Notes: generated by a model not told the origin, from the letters alone. A stretch of 64,000 nucleotides of DNA from Candidatus Electrothrix aestuarii (GCA_032595685.2 CP159373.1:1385001-1449000), one strand, 5' to 3'. Positions 53,842 through 63,782 are shown, numbered from the stretch's first letter. A program made the numbers and translations.

Positions 53842-53958
53842 GCCGGTTCCTCAATATAAATACTCTTTAATATTCGTTCGCTATTCTTTCAACCCTTTCT
53901 CCTGGCAGCCTCTGCCAGTCGTATTTTTTGGAAAGGGGATAACGTACCATAAAATCGT

Positions 53959-55218
53959 TTAGCTCGCCATAAATCTCTTAATAATGACGACTGAATTAAT
54001 CCCTACCATGCCGAATGAATTATTAAGAATTGTCTCGACCTGATCAACTTTTTCTGCGGTTCCGGCAACCAAACCGGGAAGCACACAGTCGGGATCAAGG
54101 CTGTCGATATTAATCGTCGGATGGACAAAATTATCTTCAAAGGCAGAGAGATTAGCAGCCAATTCCAGCACTCCGGCAGCGCCCATAGCGTGCCCAATGA
54201 TGGACTTGGTGTTATTGCTTCTCACATTGGAACAGCCAGAAAAGACCTCAGCAATGGCCTTACACTCCTCTACATCACCCTGTTTAGTGCCGGTAGCATG
54301 GGTATTGATAATACTGATATCTTCCGGGGTCAAGCCTGCCCGCCCAAGGGCCAGGCGTATGCATTCTGCCTGGCGTGGTCCATAGGGCAGGACAAAATCA
54401 CGGGCATCAGAGTTCATGGCATACCCAGCAACTTCACCGTAGATATTTGCCCCACGGGCAAGGGCCTTGTCCAGCCGTTCTAAAGCAAAAACACAACCGC
54501 CTTCAGAGATAACAATCCCGTTCCGGTTCTGGTCCAAAGGACGACTGGCCTTGGTCGGGTCATCATGCTCAGCCAAAGCGCCCTGCGCTCGAAAGCTGGC
54601 AAATATCCCAAAAGAACCAACACACTCAGAGAGCCCACCGCAGAGAGCGAAATCAATCTCTCCAAGACGCAACATCTGAGAACCCTGGATCAAGGCAGCA
54701 TTACCAGCTGCACAGGCTGCGCCAACCGAGTAATGGGGACCGGTGATCCCGAACTTCATGGTGATTTCACCAGCCGGGTTATTGAGTACGGTACGAGGAT
54801 TATGATGGTGGGTCCAGTAATCGACATTATAGTCAAACTTACTGATATTATAGACCTCATTTTCTGTTTCCACAGTCCCGTGTTCAGTCAGGCCCATGTA
54901 GACTCCGGTACGACTGCGATCATATTCGGAAAAATCTATGCCCGCATCAGCCAAGGCCTCGCCCGCACAATAAACGCCGATGCACCCAGCCCGGGTTCCC
55001 CGTTTATTTTCCTTTTTTTTGCGATATTTTGTTTCTGGAAAATCACAGATCCCAGCCGGATAAGTATCCATATAGCGCAAATCAATAGTGGAAATTCCGC
55101 TCCGGCCCGCAAGAACCTGCTCACGAAAATCCGCTAAGGTATTAGCGCCTCCGGGTGCGGTCAGGCCCACTCCGGTTATGACTATGCGCTGCGCATCTGA
55201 CAAAGAGACCTCACTCAT
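53959..55218 (-). CDS. Beta-ketoacyl-ACP synthase II-like enzyme (FabF family)
   Basis: The product is 419 aa with the KS triad Cys169 (VGAACAAGN), His307 (INTHATGT) and His343 (SIIGHAMGAAG). A basic insertion KKKENKRGTR lies at about 67-76. It starts 4 bp after the alaS stop, so it is probably transcribed with alaS. Together with the nearby ACP and flavoenzymes it forms the second lipid block. A specialised role rather than housekeeping FabF is inferred from context. Confidence 0.9.
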   Translation of the reverse strand: MSEVSLSDAQRIVITGVGLTAPGGANTLADFREQVLAGRSGISTIDLRYMDTYPAGICDFPETKYRKKKENKRGTRAGCIGVYCAGEALADAGIDFSEYDRSRTGVYMGLTEHGTVETENEVYNISKFDYNVDYWTHHHNPRTVLNNPAGEITMKFGITGPHYSVGAACAAGNAALIQGSQMLRLGEIDFALCGGLSECVGSFGIFASFRAQGALAEHDDPTKASRPLDQNRNGIVISEGGCVFALERLDKALARGANIYGEVAGYAMNSDARDFVLPYGPRQAECIRLALGRAGLTPEDISIINTHATGTKQGDVEECKAIAEVFSGCSNVRSNNTKSIIGHAMGAAGVLELAANLSAFEDNFVHPTINIDSLDPDCVLPGLVAGTAEKVDQVETILNNSFGMVGINSVVIIKRFMAS

Positions 55219-55222
55219 TACA

Positions 55223-57874
55223 CTACTCCCCTAACAGACTGCGGACGATTCCCGGAACAGCCTGCATGGCCTCCGGTAGTTTATCAGCCATAGGACCGCC
55301 AGCCTGTGCCATATCGGGCCTACCTCCTCCTTTTCCACCAACCAGGGCGGCCACCTCACTCACCAGCTGACCTGCCTTAATTTTTCCGGTCAGATCCTTA
55401 GTGACAATGGCCAAGAGCGCAGCCTTTCCACCGAACTCACCGCCCAGTACAGCAACACCGCTGGTCATCTTATCACGGACCTTATCGCCGATCTCCCGCA
55501 GAGTCTTCGGTGAATCCAAGGGAAGCTGACCGCAAATCAGCTGCACCCCATTGATATCTACCGCACCGGCCAACAGGTCATCAAGCCCTCCCAAAGCCTT
55601 AGAGGCATTCAAAGCAGCAATCTCTTTTTCCAGCTCCTTTTGTCGTTGCATGAGAGCCTTCACCTTGGACTGGGCATCGTCAAAAGAACCGGAAAGCAGT
55701 TGTCCCAGGCTGTCAGCCTGTTCAGCTAAATCTTGCACCCAATCTACAGCGGCCTGTCCGGTCACAGCCTCAATGCGGCGTACTCCGGCAGCAATACCTG
55801 TTTCCGAGATAATTTTAAAGAGCCCGATAGTACCGGTGGCGCTGGTGTGGGTTCCTCCGCAAAGCTCTTTGGAGAACTCCGGGATACTAACCACGCGGAC
55901 CTCTTCCCCATATTTCTCTCCGAACAGAGCTGTTGCCCCTCCGGCTATGGCTGCCTCTTTGGAAAGAACCTCGGTTTTCACCGGGGTATTTCTTCGGATT
56001 TCCCTATTCACCAGTTGCTCAATGGCACGAATTTCCTCAGGAGTCACTGGTGAAAAATGGGTGAAGTCAAAACGGAGGCGATCAGCCCGCACCAGGGAAC
56101 CCGCCTGCTTAACATGCTCGCCCAGAATATTTTTCATGGCTGCCTGAAGAAGATGGGTGGCAGTATGATTCAGGGCCGTGGCCGTGCGCTGCTCGTCCAC
56201 CTGCAAGCTGACCTGCTGCCCATTTTTAAGGGTTCCTTGGTTGATTGCTCCTGTATGCAGAACCAGCCCTTCTGCTGTGGCCTTGGTCTTCTGCACCGTA
56301 AAGGAGCCACCTTCCCAGCTGATGACACCACAATCACCAATCTGACCACCGGATTCAGAATAGAAGGGGGTCTGCGGACAATAAATCTGCACCTCAGCTC
56401 CGGCAGCAGCTTCCTGTACCAGATTTCCCTGCGCATCAATGATTCCTTCCACCACAGATTCGGCTGAGGTTGTCACGTAGCCAAAAAACTCGGTAGTTTT
56501 GCCCTGCTCCAGCAGGGTGATCAAACCAGCAGAAAAATGATCGACATCCTTGCCTTTCCAGGAACGCTTAGATTGCTCCCGTTGCCGCTCCATAGCTACT
56601 TCAAATCCGGCATTATCTAGGGATATGCCTTTTTCCAAGGCCACATCCCGAACAATGTCCTTGGGAAAGCCGTAGGTATCATAGAGCTTAAAGATAAACT
56701 CACCGTTGATAACCGGCTTTTCTTGCTTTTCAGCCAGCAAACGGCTGATCTCCTCATCCAGCATAGCAAGGCCATGATCCAGGGTCTCGCCGAAGCGGGT
56801 CTCTTCGTGGTCCGTTACCTTGTCCAACAGTTCTCGAGAATCGGCAAGGTGGGGATAGGCATTTTTCATCAGGTCTATCACCTGACGACAAATGCCACCG
56901 AAGAACGCCTCCGTCAGGCCCAGAGTTCTGCCGTAACGGATGGCCCGCCGCATGACGCGCCGAAGGACGTAGCCCCGACCTTCGTTGGAGGGTAACACCC
57001 CATCAGCCACCAGAAAGGCCGTGGCCCGCGCATGATCGGCAATAACCCGCATTGCTGCGTCATCAGCAGCGTTATCATTATATGCTCTGCCTGAAAGACG
57101 GACGACTGTATCAATGAGCGGAGTAAAAAGGTCGCAGTCAAAGTTATTATATTTTCCCTGCAAAACAGCGGCAACCCGCTCAACCCCCATGCCGGTATCA
57201 ATAGAGGGCTTGGGCAGAGGTGTCATAGTGCCGTCTGCATCACGATAGAACTGCATGAAGACCAAGTTCCACAGCTCAAGGAAACGATCACAGTCACAAC
57301 CCAACGCACAGTCTGCACTGCCACAACCATGCTCTACGCCCTGATCAATATGAATCTCCGAGCAGGGACCGCAGGGACCGGTATCACCCATTGCCCAAAA
57401 ATTATCTGCCTCGCCCAAGCGAACAATACGCCCCTTAGGCAGGTCTTCAACCTGCTCCCAAAGCTCATACGCCTCATCGTCTTCGCGAAAGACAGAAACC
57501 CAGAGCTGTTCTGGGTTGATTCCTAAGTCCTTGGTCAAAAATTGCCAGGCAAAATCTATTGCTTCTTTTTTAAAATAATCACCAAAGGAAAAATTGCCGA
57601 GCATTTCAAAAAAGGTATGATGCCGAGCTGTGTATCCTACATTCTCAAGATCATTATGTTTTCCACCGGCACGAACGCAACGCTGGCAGGAGACAGCTCG
57701 TGTATATTCCCGGTGTTCTTCCCCCATAAAAATGCGCTTAAACTGGAACATACCCGCATTGGTAAATAACAGGGTAGGATCATCATGGGGAACAAGGGAT
57801 GATGACTCAACAACGGCATGCCCTTTCTCTTCAAAATAATTAAGAAATTTTTGTCGTATTTCGTTACCGGTCAT
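55223..57874 (-). CDS. alaS: Alanyl-tRNA synthetase
   Basis: The product is 883 aa: a class II catalytic core (NVGYTARHHTFFEMLGNFSFG), an editing domain with HTATHLLQAAMK and CGGTHTSATG for zinc, and a C-terminal DHHA1 domain ending GGGRPDMAQAGG. It charges tRNA-Ala. Full length. It lies directly upstream of the ketosynthase gene (4 bp gap). Confidence 0.98.
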   Translation of the reverse strand: MTGNEIRQKFLNYFEEKGHAVVESSSLVPHDDPTLLFTNAGMFQFKRIFMGEEHREYTRAVSCQRCVRAGGKHNDLENVGYTARHHTFFEMLGNFSFGDYFKKEAIDFAWQFLTKDLGINPEQLWVSVFREDDEAYELWEQVEDLPKGRIVRLGEADNFWAMGDTGPCGPCSEIHIDQGVEHGCGSADCALGCDCDRFLELWNLVFMQFYRDADGTMTPLPKPSIDTGMGVERVAAVLQGKYNNFDCDLFTPLIDTVVRLSGRAYNDNAADDAAMRVIADHARATAFLVADGVLPSNEGRGYVLRRVMRRAIRYGRTLGLTEAFFGGICRQVIDLMKNAYPHLADSRELLDKVTDHEETRFGETLDHGLAMLDEEISRLLAEKQEKPVINGEFIFKLYDTYGFPKDIVRDVALEKGISLDNAGFEVAMERQREQSKRSWKGKDVDHFSAGLITLLEQGKTTEFFGYVTTSAESVVEGIIDAQGNLVQEAAAGAEVQIYCPQTPFYSESGGQIGDCGVISWEGGSFTVQKTKATAEGLVLHTGAINQGTLKNGQQVSLQVDEQRTATALNHTATHLLQAAMKNILGEHVKQAGSLVRADRLRFDFTHFSPVTPEEIRAIEQLVNREIRRNTPVKTEVLSKEAAIAGGATALFGEKYGEEVRVVSIPEFSKELCGGTHTSATGTIGLFKIISETGIAAGVRRIEAVTGQAAVDWVQDLAEQADSLGQLLSGSFDDAQSKVKALMQRQKELEKEIAALNASKALGGLDDLLAGAVDINGVQLICGQLPLDSPKTLREIGDKVRDKMTSGVAVLGGEFGGKAALLAIVTKDLTGKIKAGQLVSEVAALVGGKGGGRPDMAQAGGPMADKLPEAMQAVPGIVRSLLGE

Positions 57875-57946
57875 TACGTTGAATTGAATAAATCGTTTAT
57901 GGGTGGTAGAAAACCAGGAAAGCAGATTGTCAGAGCACCTGGGAGG

Positions 57947-58507
57947 TTATTTCAAATAGGGAAGCATGGCTTTAAAGGCTGGGGTTCCGGCTTTTTGCAG
58001 CAATTCGTAGATGATCATTTCAGCCGGGGCAACAACTGCGCCGATCTCGCGCAGGCGCTCTCTTCCGTAGACGTCATTTTCCGGGGTACGGGAAGAAACA
58101 GCATCCGCAACCACCCGCACATCATACCCGGCCCGCATCGCTCCCATAGCTGTTTGGTAGACACAGATATGGCTCTCTACTCCGCAGAGCAGAAGGGTAT
58201 CAACGCTTGCGGGTAACTTACCGAGCATACAACGCACATTCGCATTGTCTAGCCCGTTAAACTCCGTTTTATCAATGCATGGCCAATCTGCGAGCAGAGG
58301 TATTAGCTCTTCAACAATCGGACCGATCCCTTTCTTATATTGCGTATTGGCGATCACAGGAAAATCCAAGGTATCTGCAAGGCGGATCATCAGTTCAATA
58401 TTCCTGATGACTCGTCGTCCCTCATGAATATGAGCCATCAGCCTTTCCTGTGGATCAACGACATAAAGACAGCATTGGCTGGCTTGTAATGTTTTCCTGA
58501 AACTCAT
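57947..58507 (-). CDS. Isochorismatase/nicotinamidase-like cysteine hydrolase
   Basis: The product is 186 aa from ATG 58507, where an AGAGAAG site is seen; a start 45 bp upstream adds a non-conserved head. The hydrolase triad is Asp18 (YVVDPQ), Lys80 (CIDKTEF) and Cys115 (VESHICVYQT). The family cleaves amides or vinyl ethers such as nicotinamide, isochorismate or carbamates. The substrate is unknown. It stands between alaS and the dsr operon. Confidence 0.85.
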   Translation of the reverse strand: MSFRKTLQASQCCLYVVDPQERLMAHIHEGRRVIRNIELMIRLADTLDFPVIANTQYKKGIGPIVEELIPLLADWPCIDKTEFNGLDNANVRCMLGKLPASVDTLLLCGVESHICVYQTAMGAMRAGYDVRVVADAVSSRTPENDVYGRERLREIGAVVAPAEMIIYELLQKAGTPAFKAMLPYLK

Positions 58508-58790
58508 CTTCTCTCTTTCTCTATATGAAAGGATTTTCTTGTCCCACCCCAAGGTGAGCTACATGTTTATATGATTATTCTTCGTATTCACCTTTTAGTG
58601 GGCATCAGCGGAATTTGCAACAGAAAATTAATTTCTCCATAGAGCTGAGCACATCCGGTGCAAGCAACAAGCTATAAAAAAAAGAATACTACCTTTTCCT
58701 GCCAAAAAAATCATCAGAGATAACAAAAGGAAAAGCCACGTTCCAGGCAATTTCCCGGCATGCCTGATACCAGCAGAAAAAAACAGGTAG
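58508..58790. other. Intergenic region
   Basis: No gene is seen. The region is AT-rich with short homopolymer runs. It separates the hydrolase gene from the dsr terminator. Confidence 0.4.
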
Positions 58791-58826
58791 AAAAAAAAAA
58801 GCAAAGACCAAGCGGTCTTTGCTTTA
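58791..58826 (-). terminator. Intrinsic terminator of the dsr operon
   Basis: On the minus strand AAAGCAAAGACC and GGTCTTTGCTTT form a perfect 12-bp stem with a 4-nt loop, followed by a long T-run. It lies 29 bp past the dsrD stop. Confidence 0.93.
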
Positions 58827-58854
58827 TACAGCAACAACGGAGGGAGGAAAAAGA

Positions 58855-59100
58855 TTAATTAATCCCTTCGCTCCCCTCTTCGTCCTTGATACGATCTGGA
58901 CGAGCGTACATGGTGGTAGAACCAGAGGACCAGAACATCAATTCTCCCTTGGTTACCAGCGCATTAGCGATCTTTTTGATATCACGAGGTTTACGATCAG
59001 GATCACATTTATAAAAATCCTTTACGTACAACTGCGGCTTTGGCGATTTGGTCGCCTTTTCAATCATCGCAGCTTCTACTTCTTCAACACTCATTGCCAT
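58855..59100 (-). CDS. dsrD: DsrD, dissimilatory sulfite reductase accessory protein
   Basis: The product is 81 aa from ATG 59100, with an AGAGG site upstream; a start 42 bp earlier would give a non-conserved head. It has the DsrD winged-helix core with VKDFYKCDPDRKPRDIKKIANALVTKG and the FWSSGSTTMYAR end. DsrD is found in sulfate reducers with reductive DsrAB and stimulates sulfite reduction. Third gene of dsrABD. Confidence 0.95.
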   Translation of the reverse strand: MAMSVEEVEAAMIEKATKSPKPQLYVKDFYKCDPDRKPRDIKKIANALVTKGELMFWSSGSTTMYARPDRIKDEEGSEGIN

Positions 59101-59181
59101 GACGTGTACCTCTTTGGCTGAGTTGATAAGAACCCGGCCCAAAAAATCCGAGCCGGGTGAAATTGGTTACGCAGAAGAGTT

Positions 59182-60321
59182 TTACTTGGTGTAAGCGTCT
59201 GTCGCGTTGGTGTACTTGAACTGTGTAGATGTCCGCCATGTATCATAAGCCAGACGGTAATCGTCGATAGACTTATCGGTAAACGGAATCTCACACTTCT
59301 CAAAGAACTTCTCCCAACCGATACGCTCAGCCCACTCGCCGATACGCTCGTACTTCTTGGCATCCTTAGCATAGACCTCAACGATCTTGCGGATAGCCTC
59401 AACAGTCTCCGGCCAACGCGGCGGGGTGTTAGGCAGGAAGGGGATAACCAGCTTGGAGAATTTCGGAGCAGATTTCGCGTTAGAAACCTTACCACCAACC
59501 AGAATGGCAATACCATCACCTTCGGGATCAGCCAAAGGCATAGCAGGACACATGGTATAGCAGTTACCGCAGAACATACAACGATCAGCATTAACCTTTA
59601 CAGTCTTGATCTCTTCGCCGTTCACCTCAGCCTTAGCAGGCTTAACAGCTCCGAGCGGACAAGCAGAGATAGCCAAAGGCAACTCACAAACACCGGTAAT
59701 ACGGGTGTGGTCAATCATCGGCGGCTTACGATGCACACCGAGAATAGCGATATCAGACGCATGAACAGCACCACACATGTTCAGGCAGCAAGCCAGAGCA
59801 ATACGTACCTGCGCAGGCAGTGTCATGGAACCAAAGTACTCGAACAGATCATCCATAACAGCCTTAACCGGACCGGAAGCATCAGTTGCCGGGGTGTGGC
59901 AGTGTACCCAACCCTGGGTGTGAACGATGTTGGTTACACAAGCACCTGTACCACCAACGGGCAGTTTTGTCTCACGGCTCTTCAGGTCTTCAACCAGAGC
60001 ATCGCATTTTTCTTTGGAGTCGGTCATGAACTCCACGTTGTTACGGGTGGTGAAGCGCAGGTAACCATCACAGAACTTATCTGCGATGTCACACAGTTCA
60101 CGAACATACTCGATGGAAACCAGACGAGGAGAACCAACACGTACGGTGTAGCACTCATCTCCGCTCTGACCTACATGGAGCAGGATGCCGGGAGCCAGGA
60201 TTTCATGGTAATCCCATTTTCCCTTGTTGGCCGCGATAACCGGCGGCAGCATTTCCGTGTATGAACGAGGCCCTAAGTCGGTAATCCGGCCTTCCATAGG
60301 ATTTTTAGGATCGTAACCCAT
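59182..60321 (-). CDS. dsrB: Dissimilatory sulfite reductase beta subunit
   Basis: The product is 379 aa. It has the sirohaem/[4Fe-4S] Cys motifs [11 protein letters not shown] and [11 protein letters not shown], and a ferredoxin insert [17 protein letters not shown] with the Cys of a second [4Fe-4S] cluster. With DsrA it forms the alpha2-beta2 enzyme that reduces sulfite with DsrC. 58 bp separate it from dsrA. Confidence 0.98.
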   Translation of the reverse strand: MGYDPKNPMEGRITDLGPRSYTEMLPPVIAANKGKWDYHEILAPGILLHVGQSGDECYTVRVGSPRLVSIEYVRELCDIADKFCDGYLRFTTRNNVEFMTDSKEKCDALVEDLKSRETKLPVGGTGACVTNIVHTQGWVHCHTPATDASGPVKAVMDDLFEYFGSMTLPAQVRIALACCLNMCGAVHASDIAILGVHRKPPMIDHTRITGVCELPLAISACPLGAVKPAKAEVNGEEIKTVKVNADRCMFCGNCYTMCPAMPLADPEGDGIAILVGGKVSNAKSAPKFSKLVIPFLPNTPPRWPETVEAIRKIVEVYAKDAKKYERIGEWAERIGWEKFFEKCEIPFTDKSIDDYRLAYDTWRTSTQFKYTNATDAYTK

Positions 60322-60379
60322 TGCACAATCTCCTTATATAGTTGTCTATTTCAAATTTTAAGTAAAATCGGTCAACGAC

Positions 60380-61660
60380 TTACGCTGCATGCCTCTTGCG
60401 GAACGCTTCAACGTCACGCTCAAATCCGCCTTCGACTTCCTCTTCCTTCCAGAAAACGTAGGGGTTAGAACGCGGCTCTTTCACATGCTGCGGCATAGCC
60501 TCAACTTCCATAACCTTCAGGAAGGTAGGCAGGCCGATGCGCTGCATGGTCTCACCAACACGCTCACGGTTCTTACCAACTTCCATCCACCAGTCCCAAA
60601 CCTGCTCGATGACATCGATCACGTTCTCGTACTCGTTCTCTTTGGAAACTTCGATGAAAGGAATAACCATGGTAGCGAACTGCGCACCATCCAGGATCGG
60701 AGCCTTCGCACCGATGCAGATGGTAGCGCCTTTCTCTTTACCCGGCTTCAGAGCGCGAGGCATAACGTTGATGCAATGCATACAACGGGTACACTCAGAG
60801 TTATCGATTTTCAGCTCATCGCCTTCCATCCACATGCAGTTGGTCGGGCAGATATCCAGAACTTCTTTCTGAATGTCGAATGCACCCCAGTCACGACCAG
60901 CATGCGCACCACCGTTTGCAGGGTAGTTACCAGCCATGTACTCTTTTACACCAGCCTGATCAACCTGGATATCATCTTTCCAGGTACCGATTACTGCAAA
61001 GTCAGAACGTGCGATAGAAGCAACACAGTCGTTCGGGCAACCGGAAAATTTGAATTTAAACTTATAAGGGAAAGCAGGACGATGGATCTCATCCTGATAA
61101 TGCATGGTCAAATGATAGCAAACATCCTGCGCATCGTAGCAAGACCACTCACAGCGAGAATCACCCAGACAACAAGAAGGGGTACGCAGGTTAGAGCCAG
61201 AACCACCAAGATCCTGATCCAGATCGTGGGTCAGATCCCAGAACAGCGGCTCCAGATTTTCGGTACGGGTACCGAGGAGAATCATGTCACCGGTAGAACC
61301 ATGCATATTGGTCATACCAGAACCGTACTTATCCCACAGATCCATCAGAGAACGCAGGTTCTTGGTGGAGTAGTACAGACCAGAAGGCTGTGCAATACGA
61401 ACGGTGTGGAAGTGCTCTACGCCGGGAAATCTATCAGGAACGTCAGAATAACGTCCTACGATACCACCGCCATATCCAAAAACACCAACGATACCGCCAT
61501 GCTTCCAGTGTGTAATTCTGTCTTTGAACGAAAGCTCCAGCTGACCGAGAATATCCCAGCATTCTGGGTGTGTCTCTGCCTGGCGCTTCATGTCGGTAAC
61601 GAAACTTGGCCAAGGGCCGTTTTCCAGTTCGTCCAACAAAGGCGTATCATGCTTTGCCAT
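60380..61660 (-). CDS. dsrA: Dissimilatory sulfite reductase alpha subunit
   Basis: The product is 426 aa, starting after an AGGAGG site. Sirohaem-proximal cluster Cys are visible (Cys164/Cys170 in [10 protein letters not shown], Cys208/Cys212 in SGCPNDC), and a ferredoxin domain has [12 protein letters not shown] after CPTNC. This is the reductive type by its whole sequence pattern and its dsrB-dsrD company. First gene of the operon. Confidence 0.98.
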   Translation of the reverse strand: MAKHDTPLLDELENGPWPSFVTDMKRQAETHPECWDILGQLELSFKDRITHWKHGGIVGVFGYGGGIVGRYSDVPDRFPGVEHFHTVRIAQPSGLYYSTKNLRSLMDLWDKYGSGMTNMHGSTGDMILLGTRTENLEPLFWDLTHDLDQDLGGSGSNLRTPSCCLGDSRCEWSCYDAQDVCYHLTMHYQDEIHRPAFPYKFKFKFSGCPNDCVASIARSDFAVIGTWKDDIQVDQAGVKEYMAGNYPANGGAHAGRDWGAFDIQKEVLDICPTNCMWMEGDELKIDNSECTRCMHCINVMPRALKPGKEKGATICIGAKAPILDGAQFATMVIPFIEVSKENEYENVIDVIEQVWDWWMEVGKNRERVGETMQRIGLPTFLKVMEVEAMPQHVKEPRSNPYVFWKEEEVEGGFERDVEAFRKRHAA

Positions 61661-62008
61661 CGGTGTTCCTCCTCGAGAAAGTTATAAAATTAAGGTAAAC
61701 GTAAAAACGCAAAAAACTTACTGAAAATCCAACAGGTATGCAGGTGTTTTTCAGGAAAACAACAACGCTTTACCTTATTGATTACTTATTTAGCTGGCGA
61801 ACTTAAACAGATGTATCATTTTTGTCAACTAAAAAGAGTAAAAACTATTGGCAAGTCCGTTGGAAAAATGCTTTGACTACTGTCAGTAAGTACCTCTCTC
61901 TCTTTTCTCTTCTCATGAGTTTTTTGCTGTGCATTGAAAAAATAAATCGGCGCGGGCCTCACCTCTCGAAGCAACAGATTTCTATTTACATTATAGAGTA
62001 TTGCACGA
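61661..62008. other. Leader region of the dsr operon
   Basis: No gene is seen. It holds the candidate promoter at 61800-61828 and an approximately 140-nt leader to dsrA. The stop of hisA lies at its far end. Confidence 0.5.
61800..61828 (-). promoter_or_regulatory. Candidate sigma70-type promoter of dsrABD
   Basis: On the minus strand a consensus TTGACA (61828-61823) is followed 17 bp later by TAAGTT (61805-61800). The -35 is perfect and the -10 is weak. It lies about 140 bp upstream of the dsrA start. No other promoter in this gap looks better. Confidence 0.45.
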
Positions 62009-62782
62009 CTAACAGGCATGATTCTTGTGAAATTCCACGACCTCCTGATAGGTACACCCTGTGCCACCAAAAATATCTAATGCACTTCCAACTGTTGCGT
62101 CCAACCTGGACTTCCCAGCTTTATTAATAAGCTCCAGATCCTTCAGGTTCGTAACTCCGCCAGCATACGTGACCGGTTTACTGATCTCAGCTGCTGCCAG
62201 AAGCGCAATCAGCCGTTCATCAACTCCCATGCATTTTCCCTCGACATCAACCGCATGAATTAAAAATTCATCGCAGCGTTGTTCAAGCTGCTCAAGAAGC
62301 TGAGAACTGATTTTCAGGTTCGTGAATTTTTGCCATCGATCTGTCACAACGTAGTACCCATCATCCTTCCAGCGACAGCTCAAATCCAGCACTAAATGCT
62401 CTTTACCTATGAGCTGACAGAGCTTATCCAGACGTTCTCCATCAAGCTGCCCATCATGAAAAACATGAGATGTAACAATGACATGAGATGCACCACGTTC
62501 CAGCCAAGCCTCTGCATTTTCTGCTGTTATCCCGCCCCCGATCTGTAACCCATCCGGCCAGGCCTGCAAGGCCTCTGTTGCCGCCTCTTCATTACCAGGT
62601 CCCAGCATAATGACATGGCCTCCGGGAAGGTTGTCTTCGCGGTACATCTGGGCATAGTGGGCCGAGGAAAATTGTGAAGAAAAATTGGTGCGCAGGTTTG
62701 CAGAATCGCTGTCACTCAGCGTAGATCCAACAATTTGTTTGACCTTGCCGCTATGCAGGTCAATGCAGGGACGAAAACGCAT
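62009..62782 (-). CDS. hisA: HisA-type ProFAR isomerase, eukaryotic-like form
   Basis: The product is 257 aa. The N terminus MRFRPCIDLHSGKVKQIVGS and the middle LQIGGGITAENAEAWLERGA, VDVEGKCMGVDERLI and VTYAGGVTNLKDLE match the plant/yeast HIS6 type of phosphoribosylformimino-AICAR isomerase better than the usual bacterial HisA (which starts MIIIPAIDL). It acts in histidine synthesis. It precedes dsrA by about 350 bp on the same strand. Confidence 0.88.
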   Translation of the reverse strand: MRFRPCIDLHSGKVKQIVGSTLSDSDSANLRTNFSSQFSSAHYAQMYREDNLPGGHVIMLGPGNEEAATEALQAWPDGLQIGGGITAENAEAWLERGASHVIVTSHVFHDGQLDGERLDKLCQLIGKEHLVLDLSCRWKDDGYYVVTDRWQKFTNLKISSQLLEQLEQRCDEFLIHAVDVEGKCMGVDERLIALLAAAEISKPVTYAGGVTNLKDLELINKAGKSRLDATVGSALDIFGGTGCTYQEVVEFHKNHAC

Positions 62783-62818
62783 TTTTTCCTAGATAAGTAC
62801 TCCTTTCTGGGGCAGCTG

Positions 62819-62880
62819 TAGGGGAGATCCTCTCTGTTCACCCTTTCACGCAGGGGCAGACACGCAGGTCTCCCCCTACC
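62819..62880. repeat. Dispersed composite palindromic repeat, copy 3
   Basis: GTAGGGGAGATCC at the left and GGTCTCCCCCTAC at the right bracket a centre GCAGGGGCAGACACGCAGG. The outer GTAGGGG/CCCCTAC edges match copies 1 and 2, but the inner sequence is more decayed. Confidence 0.7.
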
Positions 62881-62953
62881 CGTCCTGCATCAAAAAGAAA
62901 TTTTTATTGATAGCCTGGAGTTACCACCCGGTAGGTCAGCCTTACTGTTTGAC

Positions 62954-62988
62954 AAAAAAAAGCAAGATGCGAACTCTCGCACCTTGCT
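62954..62988 (-). terminator. Intrinsic terminator of the P-loop ATPase gene
   Basis: On the minus strand AGCAAGGTGCGA and TCGCATCTTGCT form a 12-bp stem with one mismatch, followed by TTTTTTT. It lies about 22 bp past the stop of the gene at 63011. Confidence 0.9.
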
Positions 62989-63010
62989 TTGTACTACAAT
63001 ATATACCTAC

Positions 63011-63709
63011 TTATCCTTCCAGCTTCACCATCATGGTTGCAGGATCAAGGCTCAGCTGACAGGAGTCGCCGCTACAGGCGTCACTGTTATGACGAATGAT
63101 CTCCAGCTGAATGTTCTCCTGCTCAGGCTTGAGCAGAACAACTGTCTCAAAAAGATCATCAAGCTCGTGACAAGGAGCAGGTACCCCGGAAGGAGAAACC
63201 CGATCATCCTCACGATGGCTGGTTGCGGAAAACCAAGTCTGTAACCGGAGGTTTTCCATCAGATTTTTGACATCTTCCAGATGTGCATGATCCATACTGG
63301 AAAAATCAAAACCATCAATAACCACGCAGTCCGGCTTAAAGATGTCCTGCAAGATCAGATCGTTCAAACGCTCTTCCAGACGATCGCGATCAAAGGCAGC
63401 AGCCTTAAAGCTCATAATCATCCGGTGCTGTTGCACCATTTCAACCAGCTCATGAGGCTTGGCCACAGAGCACTCCTGAAGGATAACTTCCAGGATATCA
63501 TCGTACCAGAGTTTGGTCTTTTCCAGGTTCTCACCAATGCTAATGTGAACAACCCGTTTTCCACGCAGAATAGCATCCAAAGCAATCTGGACCAGAAGAG
63601 CGGTTTTTCCCAATCCTGCCCGGGCCATAATCAGACCCATTTTCTTATCATTTCCGGCTAACTTCAAAACCCGTAAAGGATTTTTTTTCACCAACGGTTC
63701 ATATCCCAT
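63011..63709 (-). CDS. RecA/DnaB-like P-loop ATPase, hypothetical
   Basis: The product is 232 aa with Walker A RAGLGKTAL (30-38) and Walker B CVVIDGFDFSSM. ISIGENLEKTKLWYDDIL follows the second strand, as in RecA/KaiC/DnaB-type folds. A Cys pair near the C terminus (SDACSGDSCQ) is notable. No specific family is recognised. It follows the EF-G gene on the minus strand and is transcribed away from hisA by its own terminator. Confidence 0.7.
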   Translation of the reverse strand: MGYEPLVKKNPLRVLKLAGNDKKMGLIMARAGLGKTALLVQIALDAILRGKRVVHISIGENLEKTKLWYDDILEVILQECSVAKPHELVEMVQQHRMIMSFKAAAFDRDRLEERLNDLILQDIFKPDCVVIDGFDFSSMDHAHLEDVKNLMENLRLQTWFSATSHREDDRVSPSGVPAPCHELDDLFETVVLLKPEQENIQLEIIRHNSDACSGDSCQLSLDPATMMVKLEG

Positions 63710-63782
63710 GATACCACCTCATATTTTTTCGTCTCTCTCAACGCAGTTCACGCAATCAGGTGCAAGCTGCTGTTTTTACCCA

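Noticed and set aside
60389-61687. Long plus-strand reading frame (432 codons) opposite dsrA
   Set aside because: It lies fully antisense to a highly conserved gene, has no recognisable domain or ribosome site, and arises from dsrA codon bias.
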